Of a DNA stretch of 64,000 bases, positions 57,662 to 64,000 are shown in pieces. The translations under genes were made by a program, and so were the position numbers. This stretch comes from Dyella_B sp035690825. Its GTDB lineage: Bacteria > Pseudomonadota > Gammaproteobacteria > Xanthomonadales > Rhodanobacteraceae. Under the pieces are notes generated by a model, which saw only the letters and a list, made by a program, of their open reading frames with translations, was not told the origin of the DNA and did not search any database. Within the stretch, counting starts at the first letter, position 1, and every line of letters begins with the position of its first letter. Location: the NCBI RefSeq assembly GCF_051954575.1, contig NZ_JBQCHP010000085.1:72913-136912 (forward strand). The letters run 5' to 3'.

Positions 57662-60223
57662 GTGAACAGAACGCCCTTTCTCGCTCCATGGATCGTCGGC
57701 AAGACCCTGCGGACGCTATTTTTCAGTCTGTTTACGTGCATGTTCGTGGCGTTGCCGCTGCATGCATTCGAGCTCGCGCCGGCATCGGGCGGCACTGCCG
57801 CAGCCTGCGTGCAAGCAGGCGCGCATGCTGCCGATCCTCCCCCCAAGAACAGCGCGGCAACCACTACGGCGCCGCCCAAGAACGCAAATACAGCAGCCGC
57901 GGCCAAGCCAGGCACCAAACCCGCCGGCATTGTGCCGTTGCAAGCCAACGGATTGATCGAGCGCAGCCTGCACCAGATCAGCCAATGGGCCGCCGGGCTG
58001 GCTGTGCAGCTCAAGCAGGCATGGGCTTCGCTGCTTGCCTTGCTGGTGTTGTTCGAGCGATCCGGCGGACATATCGCCAATGCCGCCGACCGCGATCTGT
58101 TGCTGCATACGGGCGCCGCGCTGGCTGCCGTGTTTGCCGCCGGCGTGCTGTTCGAATGGCTGTTCCACTTTCTGCTCAAGCGCCCATTGCGCGCACTGGT
58201 CGCCAGGGCGAACGCAGTGGAGAAACGCGATCGCAGCCGAGAGGATCGCGAACGCGCGCTGACGCAGCGCGCGACGCAGGCGGCGAAAGTCTCCGAAGCG
58301 CAAAAGGCCGAGCAGGCGAAATCGGAGGCCGGCGTGCAGCCGCCATCCGTCGCAGTGGCGCTGGTGCACACCAACGAAGATGGCGTCGATCGCGTGGAGC
58401 CCGTGCACGTCGGCGAACAGAATGCGGCCGGTCCGCCGCCGACTGCTGCACGCCCACCTGAAACATCACCACCTGCGCCGCACAAAACGCCCGATCATGC
58501 ACGCCCGGCGCGCTATGCCCGCACCCTGCATCATCTGGTGTTCGCCTTCGGCGCGCTGCTGATCAACCTGTTTCCGCTGGCGGTGTTCTTTGTCGTCTCC
58601 GGCCTGGTGCTGCGTGGCGTCGGTGGCGATGATGATGCGCGCATCCATGCCGTGGCCAGCAGTTTCATCAACGCCTACGTCAGCACGCGCATCACCATGG
58701 CCGTGCTGCGCCTGCTGGTGTCGCCGGAAGGGCCGGGGCTGTGCGTGCTGCCGGTGAGCCATACGACGACGCGCACCGTGCTGTTCTGGATGCGCTGCAT
58801 CGTGACCGTCGCGGCATTCGGCATCGCCTTCGGCGATGCCTTGGCGAACCTCGGCGGCGGCGAGGCGAGCCGCATGGCCTTCATCAAGCTGATATCGCTG
58901 TTTGCGCATATCGCCGCGGTGGTTCTCATCCTGAAACTGCGCGTGCCGGTCGGGCGCGCGATCGCGCCGAAGCCCGGCGCGCACGGCATATCCGCGGCCG
59001 CGCGCAACTGGCTGGCGCGGGTGTGGGTATTGTTCGCTGTCGTCTTCATCATTGGTGCGTGGGTGGTGTGGGCGCTGGGCGTGGAAGACGGTTTTCCCAA
59101 GCTGATCCACTTCATCGGCGTTTCCGCGGGCATCCTGATCGGCGCCAGGGTGGTGACGATATTGGTGCAGGGTGCGCTGGGTCGCATGTTCCGCCTGCGC
59201 GATAACAACGATGCTTCCGCGGACGGTGCGCGCGTGCGGCTTGCGCGGCGCTATTACCCGATCATCAGCGGGCTCGTGTCGTTCTTCATGACGGTGCTGA
59301 CGATCATCGCGCTGTTCCAGGCGTGGGGCCTGGATGCGTTCGAATGGTTCGCCAAGGGGCCGATCGGGCGCAGCCTCACATCCGCCGCATTGACGATCCT
59401 GGTGGCGGCGGTGGTGGCCGTCTCCGTGTGGGAAGGGGCCAGCTACAGCATCGAACGGCGCATTGCCTTGTGGACCGAGCATGGCGACCTGATGCGCGCC
59501 GCGCGTCTGCGCACGCTGCTGCCGATGATGCGCACCGGTTTGTTTATCGTGGTGGTGCTGGTGGTGGGGCTGACCGCCTTGAACGAGATCGGCATCAACA
59601 CCACACCGCTGCTGGCAAGCGCAAGCATCGTCGGCGTGGCGCTTGGCTTCGGTTCGCAGAAGCTGGTGCAGGATTTCATCACCGGCATCTTCCTGTTGAT
59701 GGAAAACGCCATGCAGGTGGGCGATTGGGTCACGGTGGCCGGCGTTTCCGGCACGGTGGAATACCTGTCCGTGCGCACGGTGCGCCTGCGCGGCGGCGAC
59801 GGTTCGCTCTACACCATTCCTTTCAGCTCGGTGACCACGGTCAACAACACCAACCGCGGCGTGGGCAATGCGGCGATGAGCGTCAGCATCGCCTACGGCG
59901 CCGATGCCGATCGCGCGATGGAAGAATTGAAGAAGATCGGCAAGGAGCTGCGCGCCGATCCCGCCTACCAGAAGCTGATCCTGAAAGACCTGGAAATCTG
60001 GGGCGTGGATGCCATGGACGGTTCGAAAATCACCCTGATCGGCCAGATGCAATGTACGGACAGAGGACGCTGGGGCGTGCAGCGCGAACTCAATCGACGC
60101 ATCCTGCGGCGCTTCCGCGAGATCGGCGTGGAAATGGCCAATCCTCACGCCAGCTATCTGTTTCCGCAGCAGGAGACGCCGCAACAAAGCGGAAAACCGG
60201 CGCCACGGACATCAGCCAAATGA
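57662..60223 (+). CDS. Large MscS-type mechanosensitive ion channel with long N-terminal domain
   Basis: This protein of about 853 residues has a signal peptide, an Ala/Lys-rich low-complexity stretch (about 45-95), a membrane helix, then a long charged linker rich in Arg, Glu, Ala and Pro before a second membrane bundle and a C-terminal MscS domain. The pore helix region ASASIVGVALGFGSQKLVQDFITGIFLLMEN with GDWVTVAGVSGTVEYLSVRTVRLRGGDGSLYTIP is the MscS signature. It should open under membrane tension to release solutes after osmotic downshift. The start is uncertain: I use GTG at 57662 (an earlier GTG at 57632 exists). It lies beside the compatible-solute genes, which suits an osmotic function. 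Confidence 0.85.
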   Translation: MNRTPFLAPWIVGKTLRTLFFSLFTCMFVALPLHAFELAPASGGTAAACVQAGAHAADPPPKNSAATTTAPPKNANTAAAAKPGTKPAGIVPLQANGLIERSLHQISQWAAGLAVQLKQAWASLLALLVLFERSGGHIANAADRDLLLHTGAALAAVFAAGVLFEWLFHFLLKRPLRALVARANAVEKRDRSREDRERALTQRATQAAKVSEAQKAEQAKSEAGVQPPSVAVALVHTNEDGVDRVEPVHVGEQNAAGPPPTAARPPETSPPAPHKTPDHARPARYARTLHHLVFAFGALLINLFPLAVFFVVSGLVLRGVGGDDDARIHAVASSFINAYVSTRITMAVLRLLVSPEGPGLCVLPVSHTTTRTVLFWMRCIVTVAAFGIAFGDALANLGGGEASRMAFIKLISLFAHIAAVVLILKLRVPVGRAIAPKPGAHGISAAARNWLARVWVLFAVVFIIGAWVVWALGVEDGFPKLIHFIGVSAGILIGARVVTILVQGALGRMFRLRDNNDASADGARVRLARRYYPIISGLVSFFMTVLTIIALFQAWGLDAFEWFAKGPIGRSLTSAALTILVAAVVAVSVWEGASYSIERRIALWTEHGDLMRAARLRTLLPMMRTGLFIVVVLVVGLTALNEIGINTTPLLASASIVGVALGFGSQKLVQDFITGIFLLMENAMQVGDWVTVAGVSGTVEYLSVRTVRLRGGDGSLYTIPFSSVTTVNNTNRGVGNAAMSVSIAYGADADRAMEELKKIGKELRADPAYQKLILKDLEIWGVDAMDGSKITLIGQMQCTDRGRWGVQRELNRRILRRFREIGVEMANPHASYLFPQQETPQQSGKPAPRTSAK

Positions 60224-60289
60224 ATACATTCGCGGCGACACCCTCTTCATGGCGCCAAGGTTAAATTCTGCTGAAAATAGGAGAAACCC

Positions 60290-61150
60290 ATGAGCATGCT
60301 GCAGGTCGAAACGGATAGTCTGGGTCGCCCTATCGAACTGTATTACGAGGACATCGGCTACGGTCCGCCGGTTGTACTGCTGCATGGCTGGCCGTTCGAT
60401 CATACGATGTGGGAAGAGCAGATCTTTGCACTTGCCAGCGGCGGCTGCCGCGTCATCGCCTACGATCGCCGCGGCTTTGGCAAATCGTCCAAGCCAGTCG
60501 ATGGCTACAACTTCAACCGCTTCGTCGATGATCTCAAGGCGTTGCTGGACGCGCTCGACCTGCATGACGTGACGCTGGTGGGTTTTTCGATGGGCGCCGC
60601 CGAAGTGGTGCGCTACATGAGTCGCCATCTCGGCCAGCGCATCACGCGCTTCGCGCTGGTGAGCGCGATCACACCCTCCATGGCCAAGAGCAAGGACAAC
60701 CCCGAAGGCGCCGACGAAGCGAAATTCGATGACATCTTCACCCGCATCCGCGCGGATCGCTTTACCTATATCGACCAATTCGTGGGACAACTGCTCGATA
60801 CGTCCAGCGTCAACGCGGCGAAGCTGGCGTGGATCAAGTCGCTGGCCGAGCCGGCCTCTCGCATTGCCATGCTGGGCTGCGTGAGGGCATTCGCGGAAAC
60901 GGATTTCACCGGCGACATGGCCGCGGCGATCAACCTGCCGTCGCTGGTGATCCACGGCACCGAAGACCGCATCGCGCCTTTCGCCATGAACGGACGGCGT
61001 ACTTCGGACCTGCTGCCAGGTAGCATTTTTCGTCCCTATGAAGGCGCCGGACATGGCTTGTTCGCGACGCATGCGTCGATGTTGAACGACGATCTGCTGG
61101 GCCTGGTGCGCACGCCGCCATCGCAGACACTGCCACCGCCGGTGTTCTGA
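60290..61150 (+). CDS. Alpha/beta hydrolase (non-haem chloroperoxidase-like)
   Basis: This 286-residue cytoplasmic hydrolase has the alpha/beta fold with oxyanion-loop HGWPFDHTMW, nucleophile Ser in GFSMGA (near residue 102), a late acid in GTEDRIAPF, and His in GAGHGLF. It belongs to the group annotated as non-haem chloroperoxidases or esterases; halogenation in vitro is a side activity, and the true substrates are unknown. AGGAG lies just before the ATG at 60290. A family B-like hairpin follows at 61155. Confidence 0.9.
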   Translation: MSMLQVETDSLGRPIELYYEDIGYGPPVVLLHGWPFDHTMWEEQIFALASGGCRVIAYDRRGFGKSSKPVDGYNFNRFVDDLKALLDALDLHDVTLVGFSMGAAEVVRYMSRHLGQRITRFALVSAITPSMAKSKDNPEGADEAKFDDIFTRIRADRFTYIDQFVGQLLDTSSVNAAKLAWIKSLAEPASRIAMLGCVRAFAETDFTGDMAAAINLPSLVIHGTEDRIAPFAMNGRRTSDLLPGSIFRPYEGAGHGLFATHASMLNDDLLGLVRTPPSQTLPPPVF

Positions 61151-61154
61151 CAAC

Positions 61155-61218
61155 GTAGCTTCGGATGCAATCCCAGCGGCGCGATCCCACGATAAAGCCG
61201 GGATTGCATCCGAAGCCT
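61155..61218. repeat. Diverged family B inverted repeat with matched substitutions
   Basis: The 17-base left arm GCTTCGGATGCAATCCC (61158-61174) pairs perfectly with GGGATTGCATCCGAAGC (61200-61216). It is aligned with the canonical family B arm GTAGGTTGGGGTGCAAACCC, but several positions have changed, and each change is matched in the opposite arm. This points to selection for the hairpin itself. Confidence 0.75.
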
Positions 61219-61306
61219 GCGACGCGGGTTTCAAGCACCGTCCACATCGCGCGTGGAAGAATCCCATCGAACGCAGCAGGCGTGACGATGTGAAGCCAGG
61301 CAAGCA

Positions 61307-62041
61307 ATGCCCGAAGGTCCTTCCATTGCGATCCTCCGCGACGAAGCGTCGATCTTCGTCCGCAAGGTCGTGTCGCGCGCCGAAGGCAACGCCAAGATCG
61401 ACATGCAGCGTATCGAAGGGGAGCGCGTCGCTGATTGGCGCAGCTTCGGCAAGCAGACGCTGATCGTGTTCGACGACTTCTACGTGCGCGTGCATCTGTT
61501 GATGTTCGGTAGCTACCTGATCAACGAACGCAAGGACGTCGCACCGCGGCTGGGCCTCACTTTTCGCAACGGCGAGATCCTTTTCTACAACTGTTCGGTA
61601 AAACTGCTGGAAGGCGATCCGGCGGATACCTACGACTGGCGCGTCGACATCATGTCGGACCAGTGGGACGAAAAATTCGTGCGCCGGAAATTCCGCGCCA
61701 TGCCGGAAGAACTCGTATGCGACGCCTTGCTCGACCAGGATGTTTTCGCCGGTGTCGGCAACATCATCAAGAACGAAGTGCTGTACCTGTGCAAGGTGCA
61801 TCCGCTTTCACCGGTGGGCGACCTGCCGGCAAGAAAGGCGAACGAAATCGTGGCACAGGCACGCGCCTACAGCTTTCGTTTCCTTGATTGGAAAAAGGCC
61901 CACGTGCTGCGCAAGCACTGGCTGGTGCACAACAAGGGTCAATGCCCGGTCCACCAGATTCCGCTATCGCGCGGGTATCTTGGCCATCGCAAGCGCCGCA
62001 GTTTTTTCTGCGAGCTTTGTCAGCGGCGTTATACGCCGTAG
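61307..62041 (+). CDS. Fpg/Nei-family DNA glycosylase (endonuclease VIII-like)
   Basis: This 244-residue base-excision repair enzyme starts MPEGPSI, giving Pro2 as the catalytic nucleophile and Glu3 as the acid, the hallmark of the Fpg/Nei family. The H2TH region DQDVFAGVGNIIKNEVLY is intact, and a C-terminal zinc finger has Cys-x2-His (CPVH) and Cys-x2-Cys (CELC). It removes oxidised bases from DNA and cuts the backbone. It is somewhat shorter than E. coli Nei. It is the second DNA-repair glycosylase in the window, after UdgX, but lies 31 kb away from it. Confidence 0.92.
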   Translation: MPEGPSIAILRDEASIFVRKVVSRAEGNAKIDMQRIEGERVADWRSFGKQTLIVFDDFYVRVHLLMFGSYLINERKDVAPRLGLTFRNGEILFYNCSVKLLEGDPADTYDWRVDIMSDQWDEKFVRRKFRAMPEELVCDALLDQDVFAGVGNIIKNEVLYLCKVHPLSPVGDLPARKANEIVAQARAYSFRFLDWKKAHVLRKHWLVHNKGQCPVHQIPLSRGYLGHRKRRSFFCELCQRRYTP

Positions 62042-62139
62042 TAACGGAATGCGCATCGCCACGCTCGCATACATCGAACTTACGCATTCCTTCCACATCG
62101 CCGGTGGAACAATCCGGGCAAATTCAACGGATCGTGAAG

Positions 62140-62586
62140 ATGTGGCGCTTGATGGTGGAGGCCTTTTTGCTCAGTGCAGTCTGCCTGCTGTTCGCTGGCA
62201 GCGTGTCTGCGGCTGAAATCGTCGTTGCCGCGTTTGCGGGATGTACGGCCGCTTGTTTACATGCGCGACTGATCCAGCGCTCGGCCTTTCGTTTTATCGG
62301 CAGGCCACAACCGCTTCACATCCTCAAGCTCGCCGCAAAAGGCGCATTGCAAGATGTTCCGCTGGGTGCATGGCATGTGCTGGCTTCGCTGTGGCGGCGC
62401 CGGTTCGGCAAGCAGGTGATGGAGCCGGCGCCAGTGCTGATACGCGGTGCAGATATGCATGCGATTCCCAAGCGCCGTGCGCTGGCGATCCTGGCCACCT
62501 CGTTCGGCCCTTTGGCCTACACCATCGAAGCGCATCACGAGGCCTTGCGCGTGCACCGTGCCGAAGGAACCCGGCGGCCGGAGTGA
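62140..62586 (+). CDS. mnhE: Na+/H+ antiporter subunit E (Mrp/Mnh-type)
   Basis: This 148-residue protein begins with two membrane segments (MVEAFLLSAVCLLFAGSVSAAEIVVAAFAG) and ends in a cytoplasmic domain with PLHILKLAAKGALQDVPLGAWHVLASLWR, typical of MnhE. Subunit E is part of the multi-subunit Mrp cation/proton antiporter in the inner membrane. The ATG at 62140 is chosen as the start of conserved sequence; a GTG two codons upstream is possible. It is the first gene of an operon that continues past the window edge. Confidence 0.88.
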   Translation: MWRLMVEAFLLSAVCLLFAGSVSAAEIVVAAFAGCTAACLHARLIQRSAFRFIGRPQPLHILKLAAKGALQDVPLGAWHVLASLWRRRFGKQVMEPAPVLIRGADMHAIPKRRALAILATSFGPLAYTIEAHHEALRVHRAEGTRRPE

Positions 62587-62590
62587 TGGT

Positions 62591-62836
62591 GTGTACTGGG
62601 TAGCGATCATCGCCTTGCTGCCGCCGCTTCTGGTGGGCGCGATCGCGGCGCGGCGCGGTCCGTTGCGTACCCGGCCGCTGGCGATCCAGTTCGTCGGCAC
62701 GCTGGTGGCGATCGTTTTTGTGTTGATCGCGCTGGCGATGCAGCAGCCGTCATATATCGATCTGGCCCTGGCGCTGACCTTGCTGGGACTGCCGGGAACG
62801 CTTGCCTACAGCTTCTACATGGAGCGCTGGATGTGA
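62591..62836 (+). CDS. mnhF: Na+/H+ antiporter subunit F (MnhF-like)
   Basis: An 81-residue, three-helix membrane protein (VAIIALLPPLLVGAIAARRGP, LAIQFVGTLVAIVFVLIALA, YIDLALALTLLGLPGTLAYSFYME) matches the MnhF subunit in length and layout. I start at GTG 62591, which has GGAG seven bases upstream; translation would then overlap neither neighbour. It lies between subunits E and G in the operon, the usual order. Confidence 0.85.
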   Translation: MYWVAIIALLPPLLVGAIAARRGPLRTRPLAIQFVGTLVAIVFVLIALAMQQPSYIDLALALTLLGLPGTLAYSFYMERWM

Positions 62837-63117
62837 ACATCGCGATCGTGATTGCGCTGATTTTGCTGGTGGCGTGCTGCTGGATTTCGGCAGTGGCGCT
62901 GTTGCGGCTGCCGCTGGGCATGGATCGTCTGCATGCGGTGAGTTTTGTGTCCTTGGCGACGTCGCCACTGTTGGTGATCGTGACGGGACTGCAAACCGGC
63001 ATGAGTCTGGGCACGGCCAAGGTCGCTTTTTTGTGGTTGATCAATGCGCTGGCCAGCGTCGGCATTTCGCATGCGTTGGGACGCCTGATGCGTCCGCGCA
63101 AAGGAGGCGAAGCATGA
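62833..63117 (+). CDS. mnhG: Na+/H+ antiporter subunit G (MnhG-like)
   Basis: This 94-residue protein has three membrane segments and the MnhG motif LRLPLGMDRLHAVSFVSLA near residue 25. Its GTG start overlaps the mnhF stop by three bases, so the two are coupled. It ends with a positively charged tail (MRPRKGGEA), and its stop overlaps the following ATG by four bases. Confidence 0.87.
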   Translation: MNIAIVIALILLVACCWISAVALLRLPLGMDRLHAVSFVSLATSPLLVIVTGLQTGMSLGTAKVAFLWLINALASVGISHALGRLMRPRKGGEA

Positions 63118-63368
63118 AGTTCGCGGTGGCCGGTTGCCTGATCCTGGTGATGATCAGCGGTGCGCTGGTGGCGTTCACGCGCCGTCCGGCGCGGCAGGTG
63201 CTGATGATCAGCGTGCATGGCCTGTTCCTCTCCATGCTGTTCCTGATGCTGCAAGCACCGGATGTTGCCTATTCGGAAATTGCGGTGGGCACGGCGCTGG
63301 TGCCGGTGATGTTCCTGACCGTGCTCGCTGCCATACGCGGTGGCGGACGCAGGAACCTGCCGCGATGA
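63114..63368 (+). CDS. MbhD-like (DUF4040) antiporter subunit
   Basis: This 84-residue protein has two or three membrane helices with the segment VAYSEIAVGTALVPVMFLTVLA, which resembles the N-terminal part of MnhA/MbhD (DUF4040) subunits. In Mbh hydrogenases and some Mrp antiporters, E-F-G are followed by D and E/B-type subunits, and the gene order here matches that arrangement. It overlaps both neighbours by four bases. Confidence 0.78.
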   Translation: MKFAVAGCLILVMISGALVAFTRRPARQVLMISVHGLFLSMLFLMLQAPDVAYSEIAVGTALVPVMFLTVLAAIRGGGRRNLPR

Positions 63369-64000
63369 AATACGGCCTGGCCTTGCGTTACGCGTTGTGC
63401 ATCCTGGCGCTGATCGTGCTGGCGCCGGCGGCGGTGCTGGTGGCGCTGCATATGCCGGCGTTCGGCGAACAGTTGCCGGCCTACGGGACAACCGTCAACG
63501 CGCACGTGCCGTACATGCGCCAGGCCACCAACGTGGTGACGGCGATCATTTTCGACGTGCGCGGCGTGGATACGCTGGGCGAGGAATTCATTTTTGTCGC
63601 CGCGATCACCGGGCTTGCGGTGCTGCTGCGCGGCGGCCGCGGCGAAGATGCCTCGCGCAAGCCGATCCATGTCGACGGACGCTGGCTGCCCACGCGCAGC
63701 GAGGCGGTGGCCTTGCTGATTCGCTGGATGCTGCCGGCTACCGTGGCGTTTTCCATCTACGTGATGGCGCACGGGCAGCTTACGCCGGGCGGTGGTTTTC
63801 AGGCCGGCGCGATGCTCGCTTCGGCGTTGCTGCTGTTGTTCCTGGGCGATGGCTATCGCAGCTGGCGACAGGTGACGCCGCCGGTAGTGATGCAGGCGTT
63901 GGAGGCGCTCGGTGCAGCGGGCTGCGTATGCGTGGGCCTGCTGCCGCTGGCGCTCGGCGCGGGTTTTCTGGAGAACGTGCTGCCGCAAGGGCAGTCGAAA
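63365..64000 (+). CDS. mnhB: Antiporter subunit B, partial (MbhE-type N-terminus fused to MnhB)
   Basis: The frame runs off the right edge after 212 codons. The first part (VVTAIIFDVRGVDTLGEEFIFVAAITGLAVLLRGG) matches MbhE-type sequence and the later part (LIRWMLPATVAFSIYVMAHGQLTPGGGFQAGAMLASALLLLFLGDG) the MnhB subunit, which has the conserved H-G-x-L-T-P-G-G-G-F-Q-A-G motif. So it is a fused or extended MnhB. The ATG at 63365 overlaps the MbhD-like stop by four bases. MnhC and MnhD genes should follow beyond the window. Confidence 0.85.
   Translation, partial: MKYGLALRYALCILALIVLAPAAVLVALHMPAFGEQLPAYGTTVNAHVPYMRQATNVVTAIIFDVRGVDTLGEEFIFVAAITGLAVLLRGGRGEDASRKPIHVDGRWLPTRSEAVALLIRWMLPATVAFSIYVMAHGQLTPGGGFQAGAMLASALLLLFLGDGYRSWRQVTPPVVMQALEALGAAGCVCVGLLPLALGAGFLENVLPQGQSK

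Overview
The window looks like the chromosome of a GC-rich gammaproteobacterium. I infer Xanthomonadales, probably Rhodanobacteraceae (Dyella, Luteibacter or Frateuria-like). The basis is the mix of gene families (large TonB-dependent receptor, GH16 glucanase, glutathione-dependent formaldehyde detoxification, a block of small 'stress' families with glycogen and trehalose genes) and several families of intergenic palindromic repeats. GC content and codon use were judged by eye only. I see no transposase, integrase, phage gene, CRISPR array, tRNA or rRNA, so this reads as ordinary chromosome seeded with repeats.

Layout. 1-5.4 kb: an XdhC-type molybdenum-cofactor chaperone (cut by the window edge) diverges from a three-gene operon for a periplasmic molybdenum hydroxylase: [2Fe-2S] subunit, molybdopterin subunit, triheme cytochrome c. 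5.4-9.5 kb: three leftward exported proteins (GH16 glucanase, nucleotide pyrophosphatase/phosphodiesterase-like enzyme, EreA/ChaN-like protein of unknown function). 9.7-13.9 kb: formaldehyde detoxification (frmA, fghA, a GFA-family protein) interrupted by a degenerate GGDEF membrane protein. 14-24 kb: a mixed metabolic stretch with an Ntn-hydrolase acylase, a small P-loop ATPase, a flavin monooxygenase, two GNAT acetyltransferases, a GST, a PLP dehydratase divergent from an AsnC/Lrp regulator, an SRPBCC protein and a DUF2501 protein. 24.8-27.8 kb: a TonB-dependent receptor.

28-46 kb is the most distinctive region. It packs small stress-associated families side by side: two BON-domain proteins, three KGG-motif proteins, a UdgX-type uracil-DNA glycosylase, a CBS-pair protein, DUF4142, a ferritin-like protein, DUF892 (YciF-like), DUF2383 and DUF3309 proteins. 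They sit with a hybrid histidine kinase, an NtrC-type regulator, and an HWE kinase beside a single-domain receiver. This runs directly into the leftward glycogen/trehalose block (glgA, glgB, treZ, malQ, treY, a DUF2934 gene, glgX; 43.8-57.3 kb). GlgA and GlgB make glycogen, GlgX debranches it, TreY and TreZ turn alpha-glucan ends into trehalose, and MalQ recycles maltodextrins. I infer one desiccation/osmotic/oxidative-stress island joining compatible-solute supply, iron handling and DNA protection.

57.6-64 kb: a large MscS-type channel, an alpha/beta hydrolase, an Fpg/Nei-type DNA glycosylase, and the start of an Mrp-type cation/proton antiporter operon (E, F, G, MbhD-like, B) that runs off the window.

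Several repeat families occupy the gaps. One copy, bounded by 225 bp (75 codons), lies in frame inside malQ. One diverged copy carries matching substitutions in both arms. An orphan intrinsic terminator near 24.4 kb implies an unannotated leftward transcript.
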